From the NCBI RefSeq assembly GCF_018403665.1, contig NZ_BOVJ01000115.1, forward strand, positions 1-35,845: DNA of 35,845 nucleotides, read 5' to 3'. Of the stretch, positions 1-8,412 are shown piece by piece (within the stretch, counting starts at the first letter, position 1; each line of letters opens with the position of its first letter). The position numbers and the translations under genes are program-made. The DNA is from Paenibacillus cisolokensis. GTDB taxonomy: Bacteria; Bacillota; Bacilli; Paenibacillales; Paenibacillaceae. A model generated the notes under the pieces. It saw nothing but the letters and a program-made list of their open reading frames with translations. It was not told where the DNA came from and searched no databases.

Positions 1-266
1 CGCTGCTATGCGGTCTTGTAAAGGTTGAATCTGTGCAAAAAACGGCGGATTTTTTGTTATCCCACATGATGCTGTTCTTCGCGCCGATTATTGCGGGCAT
101 CGTCGTTTACTACCCGATTATCGCCGAGCAATGGCTGCCGGCGGGAGCGGCGCTCCTGCCCGGCACGCTCGCCGTTCTGGCCGCGACCGGTTGGATCGTC
201 CACGGATTGGACCGTCGCCGCGGCATGCAAGGCCGGAAGGAGGCGGAGCGAAATGGACTGGAATGA
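1..266 (+). CDS. CidA/LrgA family holin-like membrane protein, 5' end outside window
   Basis: This is the C-terminal part of a small membrane protein; the reading frame is open to the window edge (codons from position 3), so the true start lies upstream. The visible part has the segment KTADFLLSHMMLFFAPIIAG, typical of CidA/LrgA proteins, then a second hydrophobic stretch and a basic tail. The family is holin-like and is linked to control of murein hydrolase export and programmed lysis. A GTG at 33 could be taken for a start, but the residues before it (LVKVES) continue the family pattern. The frame overlaps the next gene by 14 bp, the usual arrangement for an LrgA/LrgB or CidA/CidB pair. Confidence 0.8.
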   Translation, partial: LLCGLVKVESVQKTADFLLSHMMLFFAPIIAGIVVYYPIIAEQWLPAGAALLPGTLAVLAATGWIVHGLDRRRGMQGRKEAERNGLE

Positions 267-948
267 ACTATGGTCCCAGCCGCTGTCCGGCGTCGCTCTG
301 ACGGTCGCGCTATACGCAGCGGCGTCGGTAGCCGGCAGACGGTACAGGCGGCTCCATCCGCTTCTGCTCTGTTCGTGCTCGCTGATCGCCGTGCTGATCG
401 TGTTCGATATTCCCTATGAATCGTACAACAAGGGAGGCAGCCTCATTTCGTTTCTGCTCGGACCGGCTACGGTAGCGTTGGCCGTGCCGCTCTACCGGCA
501 TTGGCGGACGATCCGATCGCAGTGGAGGCCGATCGTCATCGGCGTTGTCTCCGGGGCGGCGTTCAGCCTGGCGGCGAATGCGTGGCTTGCATACGCGTTT
601 GGGGGCAGCCGCGAGCTTCTGCTTACGATGCTCCCGAAATCGACCACGGCGCCGATCGCCATCGAACTCGTCCGGATGTATGGCGGCATCCCCGAGCTTG
701 GCGCGGTATTTACCGTCCTGACGGGGCTGCTTGGCAGTCTGGTCGGCGTATCGTTCCTTCGGTTGATCGGTGTAAAAGGCGATCTGCCGATCGGCATTGC
801 GATCGGAACCGCCGCACACGGAATCGGTACGGCGAGGGTGCTGCGGGATTCCGAGCTGCAAGGAGCATACGCCGGTTTGGCGATGGGGCTCACGGGCGTT
901 ATCATGTCGGTATTGTCGGTACCGATTTATTATTGGTTAATCCGGTAG
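253..948 (+). CDS. LrgB/CidB family membrane protein
   Basis: The 231-residue polytopic membrane protein belongs to the LrgB/CidB/YohK family, the partner of CidA/LrgA in control of autolysis; some plant and bacterial members have been linked to glycolate or pyruvate transport. Diagnostic stretches are LLGPATVALAVPLY (about residues 75-90), the TTAPIAIELV segment and the C-terminal GTAAHGIGTARVL motif. The ATG at 253 is chosen because GGAAGGAGG lies just upstream, although the frame stays open further 5'. It overlaps the end of the CidA/LrgA gene, so the two are co-transcribed and probably translationally coupled. Confidence 0.88.
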   Translation: MDWNELWSQPLSGVALTVALYAAASVAGRRYRRLHPLLLCSCSLIAVLIVFDIPYESYNKGGSLISFLLGPATVALAVPLYRHWRTIRSQWRPIVIGVVSGAAFSLAANAWLAYAFGGSRELLLTMLPKSTTAPIAIELVRMYGGIPELGAVFTVLTGLLGSLVGVSFLRLIGVKGDLPIGIAIGTAAHGIGTARVLRDSELQGAYAGLAMGLTGVIMSVLSVPIYYWLIR

Positions 949-1100
949 GCCGATCACCATATGCGGGCAGGCCGAATTTTGCGCAATTGGAAACGGTCGG
1001 ACTTGCGGTTGCCATTGTCGCATCGCGAAAATGCAATCAGTCCGATTTTTCCTAGTGGGGCGAATCGCCCTGCCTTCCGGAGCAGCCGGCCGGAACGACG

Positions 1101-1134
1101 ACAGCCGCCGACTCCTCAGGAGTCAGGCGGCTGT
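1101..1134. terminator. Strong hairpin between convergent genes
   Basis: ACAGCCGCC-GACTCC, a TCA loop, then GGAGTC-A-GGCGGCTGT form a 15-bp stem with one bulged A. It lies between lrgB (+) and the GntR gene (-). Neither side has a clear T run, so it may be a bidirectional weak terminator or an mRNA 3'-end stabiliser. The rest of the 949-1217 gap shows nothing recognisable. Confidence 0.5.
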
Positions 1135-1217
1135 GTGCCCGATATGGACGGCGTCAGCGCATTCGGCTCGTCGTTCGGGAAGCGGGCTGTCGAAGCGTAC
1201 CGAAGGATGAACGATGC

Positions 1218-1910
1218 CTATTGCGGCGTTCCGCTTTCAGGCTTCCGGACGGGAAGACCGAGCGACAGAAGATTCGTGTCGTAGATATGGCGGGACAGCT
1301 CGGCGCACGCCAGCTCGACGTTGCCGGTCCGCATCGTGTCGAGTAGCGGTTGATGCTGCTCCCACACCTTCGTAATATCCTCGTATTTCTGGTCCTGCAT
1401 GTAAAAATGCATGCGGATGCGCGTATAGATGCTGGACCAGATGTTCATCAGATTGACGACCTGCGACTTGACGACGATATATTCGTGAAAGGCCAGGTCG
1501 TTCTCCACCAGCTTCGCCACATCGTTCTTTTCGCCGCTCTCGCGCATTCCCTGCAAGCACTGCTCCAGGTAGGCGAAATCCTGCTCGCCGAAGAGCGGAA
1601 GTGCTTTCCTTAAAGCGTACGTTTCCACCGTCAATCGGATCGGAATGAGTACGTGCACCACTTCTTCCGTGGAAAATTCGGCCACGACGGTCTCCTTGAA
1701 GGGCTGCGAATGCAGGAGCCCTTCCTGCTCCAATACGCGGAGCGCTTCGCGGATCGGACCGCGGCTGACGCCCATCTGCTTCGACATCTCCAGCTCAAGC
1801 AGCCTGTCTCCGGGCTTCAGCTTGCCTTCGAGGATGGCGCGCCGGATGTCGTCGGCGATGCGATGACGAAGCGAGACGGCTTTTTGTTCGGTAAAACGAT
1901 AGGACGACAT
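1218..1910 (-). CDS. GntR family transcriptional regulator (FadR/FCD subfamily)
   Basis: The 230-residue protein has an N-terminal winged helix-turn-helix (about residues 8-75, with ILEGKLKPGDRLLELEMSKQMGVSRGPIREALRVLEQEGL) and a C-terminal all-helical FCD ligand-binding domain. The FCD metal-binding pattern is visible as NDLAFH, then WEQHQPLL and LSRHIYD, which supply the conserved Asp and His residues. FCD regulators usually repress sugar-acid or organic-acid catabolism and release DNA on binding a small carboxylate. The gene is transcribed away from the dehydratase/ABC operon across a 194-bp gap, so it most likely controls that operon and itself. The ligand may be the sugar acid used by the dehydratase; this is inference. 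Confidence 0.92.
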   Translation of the reverse strand: MSSYRFTEQKAVSLRHRIADDIRRAILEGKLKPGDRLLELEMSKQMGVSRGPIREALRVLEQEGLLHSQPFKETVVAEFSTEEVVHVLIPIRLTVETYALRKALPLFGEQDFAYLEQCLQGMRESGEKNDVAKLVENDLAFHEYIVVKSQVVNLMNIWSSIYTRIRMHFYMQDQKYEDITKVWEQHQPLLDTMRTGNVELACAELSRHIYDTNLLSLGLPVRKPESGTPQ

Positions 1911-1952
1911 ATGTCTGCCCTTCAGCCCCCTTCCGCCTTCTGTTACCTCTAG

Positions 1953-1980
1953 TGTATACCCTTGGAAGAAAAAACGTCAA
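1953..1980 (-). promoter_or_regulatory. Promoter of the GntR regulator
   Basis: On the minus strand TTGACG (1980-1975) and TATACA (1958-1953) are separated by 16 bp, a reasonable sigma-A promoter about 45 bp before the ATG at 1910. It is back-to-back with the operon promoter at 1992-2020. Confidence 0.55.
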
Positions 1981-1987
1981 CAAGAAG

Positions 1988-2006
1988 ATTGTTGACAATC
2001 GACAAT
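1988..2006. promoter_or_regulatory. Palindromic operator candidate for the GntR protein
   Basis: ATTGTTGACAATCGACAAT is an imperfect 19-bp palindrome (ATTGTnGAnnnTCnACAAT). It overlaps the -35 of the operon promoter and lies 7 bp beyond the -35 of the gntR promoter. FCD-type GntR proteins generally bind short TNGTNNNACNA-like palindromes in divergent intergenic regions, so this is the best operator candidate here. Protein binding is inferred. Confidence 0.55.
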
Positions 2007-2020
2007 AGACACGGTATATT
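1992..2020 (+). promoter_or_regulatory. Sigma-A promoter of the sugar catabolic operon
   Basis: TTGACA (1992-1997), a 17-bp spacer and TATATT (2015-2020) match the consensus closely. Expected transcription start is about 2027, leaving an untranslated leader of about 78 nt that holds the cre-like site and the tandem repeat. Confidence 0.75.
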
Positions 2021-2034
2021 TCTGGTATAAGAAT

Positions 2035-2049
2035 TTGAAAACGCTTTAT
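2035..2049 (+). promoter_or_regulatory. cre-like catabolite control site
   Basis: TTGAAAACGCTTTAT fits the CcpA cre consensus WTGNAANCGNWNNCW with one mismatch (A for C near the end). It lies just downstream of the predicted transcription start, where CcpA-HPr usually blocks initiation or elongation. This suggests glucose repression of the operon. Confidence 0.5.
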
Positions 2050-2089
2050 TTCACCATTTTCGTACTGCATTTCATCATTTTCATACTGC
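2048..2089 (+). repeat. Two tandem 21-bp repeats in the operon leader
   Basis: The units 2048-2068 and 2069-2089 read ATTTCACC... and ATTTCATC... and both end in TACTGC. They match at 19 of 21 positions. They fill the leader between the cre-like site and the ribosome binding site GGGAGGAG (2090-2097). A 21-bp period places both copies on the same DNA face, as in tandem regulator sites; the binder is unknown. Confidence 0.7.
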
Positions 2090-2104
2090 TGGGAGGAGCA
2101 ACAC

Positions 2105-3220
2105 GTGAAAATTACGGACATCGAAGTCGTGTATTTAAGACTTCCGGTTATTGACGCAACGCGTTGCGACGGCACGCAGGATACGCTGATCGTTCGCGTG
2201 CATACGGATGAGGGCATTACGGGCATCGGCGAGATCGACTCTGCGCCTGCGGTCGCGCGCGCGGTTGTGGAAACGCATGCATCGCACTCGATCGCGACCG
2301 GGCTGAAGGAGCTTCTGGTCGGGGAGGACCCGTTCGAGATCGAGCGGCTGTGGCACCGGATGTTCCAGGGGACGCTCTATTACGGGAGGTCGGGTCCGGC
2401 GCTGCACGCGATGAGCGGGATTGACATTGCGCTCTGGGACATTATCGGCAAGGCGACCGGGCGGTCTGCGGCGCAGATGCTCGGCGGCGTATATCGCGAC
2501 AAGATCAAGGCATACGCCAGCCTGCTCATGCCGGATACGATCAAGGAGGCCGCGGCGCTGGCCGAGAAGTATGTCGGCCTCGGTTACCGGGCGATCAAAT
2601 TCGGCTGGGGACCGCTTGGCAAGGATGAGCGGTTCGACGTGGAAGCGATCCGGACGTTGCGTTCGGTTATCGGCAACGACGTCGATCTGATGGTGGACAT
2701 CGGCCATACGTGGGACGCCCAGCAGGCGATCCGGATGGCGCGGCGGTTCGAGGAGTACAACGTGTTCTGGATCGAGGAGCCGCTGCCGCCGGACGATCAT
2801 GCCGGATACGCCCAACTCGCGGACGCCGTCGATATCTATATTGCGGCCGGCGAACAGGAAAGCGGGCGAATCGCGTACGAACGGCTGCTGAGAGAGGCGC
2901 ACCTCGACATTTTGCAGCCGGATCTCGGCCGCTGCGGCGGGCTGACCGAAGGGAAGAAGATCGCGTATATGGCCTATGACCGGAACAAGAAAGTGGTGCC
3001 GCATGCGTTCAAGACCGGCATCCTGGTGGCGGCGAGCACGCAATTCGTCGCCAGCATGCCGCACGGCTTCCTGCTCGAATACACCGTTTCCGAGTCGCCG
3101 CTTGCCCGTCAGCTCGTATCAAATCCGGTCCGCTTCGAGAACGGCTACGTCCATCTTCCGGACGGCCCCGGTCTCGGGGTCGAAGTCGATCCTGAGATCG
3201 AAGCGAGATACAAAGCATGA
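2105..3220 (+). CDS. Enolase-superfamily sugar-acid dehydratase (mandelate racemase/muconate lactonizing type)
   Basis: The 371-residue protein has the N-terminal capping domain (about 1-125) and the TIM-barrel domain of the mandelate racemase/muconate lactonizing enzyme family. Visible catalytic and metal residues are Lys165 in AIKFGWG, metal ligands Asp198 (VDIGHTW), Glu224 (WIEEPLP) and Glu250 (AAGEQESG), and His300 (VVPHAFKTG). The barrel-end His places it with the mandelate racemase-like acid-sugar dehydratases rather than the muconate cycloisomerases. Such enzymes dehydrate aldonates or aldarates to 2-keto-3-deoxy acids in the cytoplasm; the exact substrate cannot be read from sequence. 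The start is GTG at 2105, eight bases after GGGAGGAG. It is the first gene of the operon. Confidence 0.88.
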   Translation: MKITDIEVVYLRLPVIDATRCDGTQDTLIVRVHTDEGITGIGEIDSAPAVARAVVETHASHSIATGLKELLVGEDPFEIERLWHRMFQGTLYYGRSGPALHAMSGIDIALWDIIGKATGRSAAQMLGGVYRDKIKAYASLLMPDTIKEAAALAEKYVGLGYRAIKFGWGPLGKDERFDVEAIRTLRSVIGNDVDLMVDIGHTWDAQQAIRMARRFEEYNVFWIEEPLPPDDHAGYAQLADAVDIYIAAGEQESGRIAYERLLREAHLDILQPDLGRCGGLTEGKKIAYMAYDRNKKVVPHAFKTGILVAASTQFVASMPHGFLLEYTVSESPLARQLVSNPVRFENGYVHLPDGPGLGVEVDPEIEARYKA

Positions 3221-3235
3221 AAGAGGTGAACGCAT

Positions 3236-4177
3236 ATGGCATGGCCTCGAAGCAAGAGGTTGACACGAACGCAGAGGGAAGCGATCGACTGCTACGTGTT
3301 CATTAGTCCCGCAGTACTTGGTCTGCTGCTGTTTATGCTGGGACCGATCGTCTTTTCGGCTTACATCTCGTTTACCGATTACGATATTTTAAGCACGCCG
3401 GAATGGGTCGGCCTGCAAAATTATGCGGAGCTGTTCCGGGACCCGTTCTTCTGGCTGTCGCTGAAAATTACGTTCATTTACGCCATCGTCAGCGTGCCGC
3501 TCGGGTTGATCGTCGCGCTTCTCCTTGCGATGCTGCTCAATCAGAGCCTGAAGGGCATTTATTTGTTCCGCGTCATTTACTACTTGCCGGCCGTCATTTC
3601 GGGCGTCGCCGTCGCGCTGTTGTGGAAGTGGATCTTCAACCCCGAGTTCGGCCTGCTCAACTGGTTCCTCGGACTGTTCGGCATCAAGGGGCCGATGTGG
3701 ATATTCAGCGAGGATTGGGCGCTGCCCTCGATTATCATTATGAGCCTCTGGAGCGTCGGAGGCAGCATGCTGATTTATCTCGCCGGTCTTCAGGGCATTC
3801 CGACCGAGCTGTACGAGGCGGCCGAGATCGACGGAGCGAACCGGTTCCGCCGGTTTCTCAACGTAACGCTTCCGATGCTGTCGCCGGTCATCTTTTTCAA
3901 CCTGGTCATGGGCATTATCGGTTCCTTGCAGGTGTTCACGGAAGGTTATGTGATGACTCAAGGAGGACCGAACAATTCGACGCTGTTCTCGGTCCTGTAC
4001 TTGTACCGCCAGGCGTTCAACTATTTCTCGATGGGCTACGCTTCCGCGATGGCCTGGGTGCTTTTCCTGATCATTCTGGCGCTGACGCTGCTCGTGTTCC
4101 GCTCGTCGCCGATGTGGGTGTTTTATGAGGAGCAGAAGGTCGGCAAAAAATCGAAGCCGAGGGGGAATGCTGCATGA
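3236..4177 (+). CDS. ABC sugar importer permease, MalF/UgpA type
   Basis: The 313-residue inner-membrane permease of a CUT1-type carbohydrate importer begins MAWPRSKRLTRTQREAIDCYVFISPAVLGLL and has six predicted membrane helices. The EAA loop that contacts the ATPase reads ELYEAAEIDGANRFRRFLNVTLPML (about residues 197-221). It starts at ATG 3236 after AAAGAGGTG, 15 bp behind the dehydratase gene. Its partner permease overlaps its stop by 4 bp. No ATP-binding subunit is encoded in the operon, so a shared MsmX-type ATPase encoded elsewhere is expected. Confidence 0.93.
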   Translation: MAWPRSKRLTRTQREAIDCYVFISPAVLGLLLFMLGPIVFSAYISFTDYDILSTPEWVGLQNYAELFRDPFFWLSLKITFIYAIVSVPLGLIVALLLAMLLNQSLKGIYLFRVIYYLPAVISGVAVALLWKWIFNPEFGLLNWFLGLFGIKGPMWIFSEDWALPSIIIMSLWSVGGSMLIYLAGLQGIPTELYEAAEIDGANRFRRFLNVTLPMLSPVIFFNLVMGIIGSLQVFTEGYVMTQGGPNNSTLFSVLYLYRQAFNYFSMGYASAMAWVLFLIILALTLLVFRSSPMWVFYEEQKVGKKSKPRGNAA

Positions 4178-5075
4178 CGACCGTCCCTAACATGCAAGAC
4201 GGCGCCGCTCTGCAGGCGCGGACCCGCCGCAAGATGGGAAAACGGCTCAGCGAACGGCTGACGGCATTCGTTTCCTATCTGCTGCTTATCGCCGGGAGCG
4301 TCGTCATTCTGGCTCCGTTCGCGTGGATGATTTCCACCTCGCTCAAGCGGAAAATCGACGTGTACGTCTTTCCGCCGGAATGGATTCCGGACCCGGTCAT
4401 GTGGAGCAATTACCGCGAGGCGCTGACGACGTTCCCGTTCGGGCTGTATACGCTCAATTCGTTTACGATCGTCGTGTTCGTGCTGCTGGGTACGCTTCTG
4501 TCCTGCTCGTTTTCGTCCTACGGCTTCGCCCGCCTGCGGGCGCCGGGGAAGGACCTGATCTTTCTCATTCTGCTGGCAACCTTGATGCTGCCGTCCGCCG
4601 TCACGATGGTACCGCTCTATTTATTGTTTAACCGATTGGGCTGGATCGATACGTTTCTTCCGCTCATCGTGCCGTCGTTTTTGGGAGCGCCTTCTTCATT
4701 TTTCTGATGCGGCAGTTTTATATGGGCATTCCGAGAGAGCTGGAGGACGCGGCCCGCATCGACGGCTGCAACGCCTATTCCACGTGGCTTCGCATCATGG
4801 TGCCGCTGACGAAGCCGGTGCTCGCGACCGTCGCGGTATTCTGCTTCATGTGGACGTGGAACGACTTTATGGGCCCGCTCATTTATTTGACGGATGAGAG
4901 CAAGCGCACGATCGCTTTGGGCCTGTCGTACTTTCAGGGCTCGGCCCGCTCGTCACCGGAGATGCATCTGTTGATGGCGGCGACGATCTATTCCATCATT
5001 CCATGCGTCCTCTTGTTCTTTGTCAGCCAGAAGGTGTTCGTCAAGGGGATCGTATTTACCGGAGTGAAAGGCTAG
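4174..5075 (+). CDS. ABC sugar importer permease, MalG/UgpE type, with one frameshift
   Basis: This is the second permease of the CUT1 importer, split into 4174-4707 and 4707-5075 by a frameshift. Adding one T to the T5 run at 4678-4682 restores [40 protein letters not shown] and a normal protein of about 300 residues. The EAA loop ([24 protein letters not shown]) and the SWNDF-like TWNDFMGPLIYL segment are intact downstream of the break. ATG at 4174 overlaps the previous stop (ATGA). The break is best explained as a missing base in the sequence and not as true inactivation, because similar breaks recur across the window. Confidence 0.9.
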
Positions 5076-5108
5076 TCGTTTTACATTTCAAAGGGAGGTC
5101 GGAAAAGG

Positions 5109-6431
5109 ATGAAGAAACGCAAAGCGGTATGGATGTTGCTGATCGTGGTGTCGATGCTCGTGACGATCGTGGCGGGCTGCTCGCAAGGGTCCGGCGGATC
5201 CGGCGGGGCCGGGGACTCGGGCGGCGATTCCGGCTCGGGGGAGAAGGTGAAGCTGCGGTTCATTCGCTGGTCGAACGGCCCGGCGCTGGATAAAGAGGAG
5301 CAGGACAAAATCAAGCGCTTCAACGAAAGCCACCCGAACATCGAGGTGCAAATGACGCTGCTGCCCTGGGACGAGACGTTCCGCAAGATCGAGCTGTCGC
5401 TCGCGTCGAACGACCCGATCGACCTGTTCTACTGGGACGTGCCGGCGTACGCGTGGTACAAAAAAGGACTGTTCAAAAACCTGCAGCCGTATTTCGACCG
5501 CGATCTGAACATGGAAGAATACAACGCCGAGCTGTTCGAGCCGTTTAAGTTCGATGGGAAAAACATGTACGTCGCCCCGGAAAACTATCAGACGCTGACG
5601 CTTTACTATAACAAAACGGCTTTCGACAATGCGGGCCTCGATTACCCGAACGCCGACTGGACGTGGGAGGATGTGCTGGAAGCGGCGAAAAAGCTGACGA
5701 TCCGGGAAGGCAACCGGGTGACGCAGTACGGCTTCGACGCGACCGCAATGGGCACCTGGTGGGCGTGGATGTCGCTCAGCGCGGCGCAAGGCGGGAAACT
5801 TGTCGAGGACGTGCACGAGCCGACCAAAATTACGCTGAACACGCCGGAGACGACTGCCGCACTGCAATTCCTGCAGGATATGATCTACAAGCATAAAGTT
5901 TCGCCGGACGTCGCGACGAAAGATTCGATGGGACTCAATTTCCAGACGGGCAAAATCGCGATGTATGTCGGCGGCGATTGGGATTTGGGCACGCTGCGGG
6001 AAATCACCGATTTCGAATGGGATATGGCGCCGCTCCCGAAATGGGGCGAAGGACGCGCGACGCCGTACTTTATGGGCGGCTACGTCATGGCGGAAAATAC
6101 GAAGCATCCGGAAGAGGCATGGGAGTTCATCAAATGGACCATGACGGAAAATCAGAAGACGCTCGCCAATCAGCATTCCTGGATCGCGGTGCATAACCCG
6201 TCCCGCGAAGCGGCGGAAATGCCGGACTGGGTGCCGTCGGGCTACAAGGAAGCGCGGTTCGAATGGATGAAAGACGGCATGATCGGCGATATCTATTCGA
6301 TCAAATGGAGAGAAGCGTACGATAAATATATGGTGCCGATGCAGGATGAAATTTTCATCAACGGCGGTTCGGTGCCGGACGCGCTCGCCAAGACGGAGCG
6401 GGAAATCAACGCTTTGCTGCAATCGAAATAA
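5109..6431 (+). CDS. Extracellular solute-binding lipoprotein of the first sugar importer
   Basis: The 440-residue family 1 solute-binding protein has a lipoprotein signal (MKKRKAVWMLLIVVSMLVTIVAGC, lipidated Cys at residue 24) and a Gly/Ser-rich linker before the mature domain (KLRFIRWSNGPALDKEEQDKIKRF). It would be anchored to the outer face of the membrane and deliver an oligosaccharide or sugar to the two permeases upstream. Family features include PENYQTLTLYYNKTAFDNAGLDYP and the aromatic-rich YFMGGYVMAENTKHPEEAWEFIKWTM segment near the C-terminus. A GGGAGG site precedes the ATG. It is co-transcribed with the permeases and the alpha-galactosidase. Confidence 0.93.
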   Translation: MKKRKAVWMLLIVVSMLVTIVAGCSQGSGGSGGAGDSGGDSGSGEKVKLRFIRWSNGPALDKEEQDKIKRFNESHPNIEVQMTLLPWDETFRKIELSLASNDPIDLFYWDVPAYAWYKKGLFKNLQPYFDRDLNMEEYNAELFEPFKFDGKNMYVAPENYQTLTLYYNKTAFDNAGLDYPNADWTWEDVLEAAKKLTIREGNRVTQYGFDATAMGTWWAWMSLSAAQGGKLVEDVHEPTKITLNTPETTAALQFLQDMIYKHKVSPDVATKDSMGLNFQTGKIAMYVGGDWDLGTLREITDFEWDMAPLPKWGEGRATPYFMGGYVMAENTKHPEEAWEFIKWTMTENQKTLANQHSWIAVHNPSREAAEMPDWVPSGYKEARFEWMKDGMIGDIYSIKWREAYDKYMVPMQDEIFINGGSVPDALAKTEREINALLQSK

Positions 6432-6449
6432 CGGAAGGGAGAGGCGTCC

Positions 6450-8412
6450 ATGACCAACGAGATCGGCTTCATGCTTCGCATCGACGGCTCGCATCGGGCC
6501 CCGGGGATGGTCGGCATGGCGGAGGCCGGCTCGCGGACGACGAAGGAAGGAGGCCGCGTCATCGACGTGGCCTCCTTCGTCGACAGCGGGACCGGGGTGC
6601 GCGTGCTGCGGCATCAGATCCGGTACGAGGGTACGAATCTGATCGAGCAATGGGTGACGATTGCGAACGAAGGCGCCGGGACCGTACGCATTGAGGCGGT
6701 CGATTCGATCGCGCTGAAGCTGCCGGCCCGCGATTATGAGACGATGCATTTTACAAGCGGATGGGGGCTGGAGTTCGAGAGCGTCTTCGCGCCGCTCCCG
6801 CCCAACGGACAGCCGTTCCGCCTGGAGACCCGGAAAGGGCGCTCCTCCGGGGACGTCCATCCGTGGCTGGCCTTGTTCGATCGGGCAAGCGGAACGATCG
6901 TGTCGGCATCCGTCATGTGGTCGGGCAACTGGGCGCTGGAGCTTGCGCCGCAGGATGACGGCTCGCTGCTGCTTACCGGCGGCTTGAACGCATGGGAGTT
7001 CTGGAAGGATCTTGCGCCGGGTCAATCGATGGAGAGCCCGCATGTGGTCGTCGTACGCACGGACAGCGGGGATTTGAACGACATCTCGGTGCAATATGCG
7101 CGCGTCGGGCGGGAATACTGGTACCCGAAAATAAGTTCTCCGTATCGCTGCCGGTGGAATGGAACCATTGGTGGAGCTACGAGGACAAGCGGATTAATGA
7201 AGAGACGTTTCTGCGCAACGTGGAAGCTGCGCAGCGGCTCGGCTTTGATATATGCACGCTGGACGCCGGCTGGTTCGGCCCGACGGAGGCGGATGCGCAC
7301 TGGTACGATTATCGGGGGGATTGGGACCTCGTCAATACGATCCGCTTCCCGCGCGGCCTGCGCGTCTTGTCCGACGCCTGCCATGCCCGCGGCATGAAGT
7401 TCGGGCTATGGTGCGAGATCGAGGCGCTCGGGCGCGCGCCGCGCTGGCGCGCAACCATCCCGAGTTCGCCGCGACGCGCGACGGCGAGCCGATCGGCTAT
7501 GTCTGCCTCGGCAATCCGGCCGCGCAGGAATGGGCGTTCGAGACGCTGGACCGGCTCATTACGGAGTACAACTGCGACTGGATCAAGCTGGATTACAATC
7601 TGGACCCGGGCGCCGGCTGCAATCGGACGGATCACGGCCACGGCGCGGGCGACGGCCTGTTCGAGCATATTTCGGCCTATTACCGGCTGCTCGAGCGGGT
7701 GCGGGCGAAGCATCCGCATGTCATCCTGGAAAGCTGCTCGTCGGGAGGACTCCGTATCGATCTCGGACTGATGAAGCATACCCATACGACGTTTCTGAGC
7801 GATCCGGATTGGCCGGAGCACGACTTGCAGCTGTTCTGGGGCGCGACGACGATGCTCGCCCCGAACGTGTGCCTCCATTGGGGCTACTGCGACTGGCTCG
7901 GCGAGCACCGCTACCAGAAGTTCGATCCGCGCGACCCGTCGCTTACCCGGGAACGGCTCGACTGCTATACGCGCATCTCCATGCTGGGCGGCTTCGGCTT
8001 CTCGCAGAAGCTTCCCGATCTGCCCGCGTGGGTGGCGGAGCGGTTCGCCCACCATATTCGGGTGTACCGCGAGACGGTGGCCCCTTTCGTTCGGGAAGCG
8101 GACGTATACCGGCTGACCGATCAGCCGAAGCGGTTCGCCCGCGGCGAACGCTGGGCGGCATTCCAGTACGCGAAGCCGGACGGCAGGGAGCATCTGCTGT
8201 TCGTGTTCCGCCTGCACGGACGCAGCCGCAAGTTGCGGACGATCCATCTGACGGCGCTCGATCCGGCCGCGCGGTATGCCGTATCATCGCTGGATAACGG
8301 CAAGCTGATGACGCGCACGGGCGCCGAACTGATGGAGGACGGCATCGTCTTCGAGCTGAACGAGGAAGAGAGCGATCTGGTATGGATTCGGAAGGAGGAG
8401 AATGGCGCATGA
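6450..8412 (+). CDS. GH36-like alpha-galactosidase, two frameshifts
   Basis: This glycoside hydrolase (about 654 residues after repair) has an N-terminal beta-sandwich and a catalytic barrel of clan GH-D. Motifs are TLDAGWFGPTEADAHW, CDWIKLDYNLDPG (predicted nucleophile Asp about 382, codon 7591), ILESCSSGGLRIDLG, and FLSDPDWPEHDLQLFWG (predicted acid/base Asp about 452, codon 7801). The spacing of the two Asp residues, about 70, suits GH36. The frame breaks twice. One A is missing from AAAA at 7128-7131 (restores YWYPKNKFSVSLP). One base is missing in the GC-rich stretch 7429-7445 (restores GLWCEIEALGRG-ALARNHPEFAATRDGEP). There is no signal peptide, so it acts on imported sugar. Exact glycoside specificity is not determined. 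Confidence 0.85.

Noticed and set aside
5088..7094. Long minus-strand open frame opposite the solute-binding protein and galactosidase genes (668 codons)
   Set aside because: It is antisense to clear family members, Arg/His-rich, and has no ribosome binding site or family signature; it is an artefact of GC-rich codon use.
8382..8408. Earlier in-frame ATG for the zinc dehydrogenase
   Set aside because: It lies upstream of the ribosome binding site GGAAGGAGGAG and inside the galactosidase gene; the family N-terminus starts at MIALVYEGP (8409).
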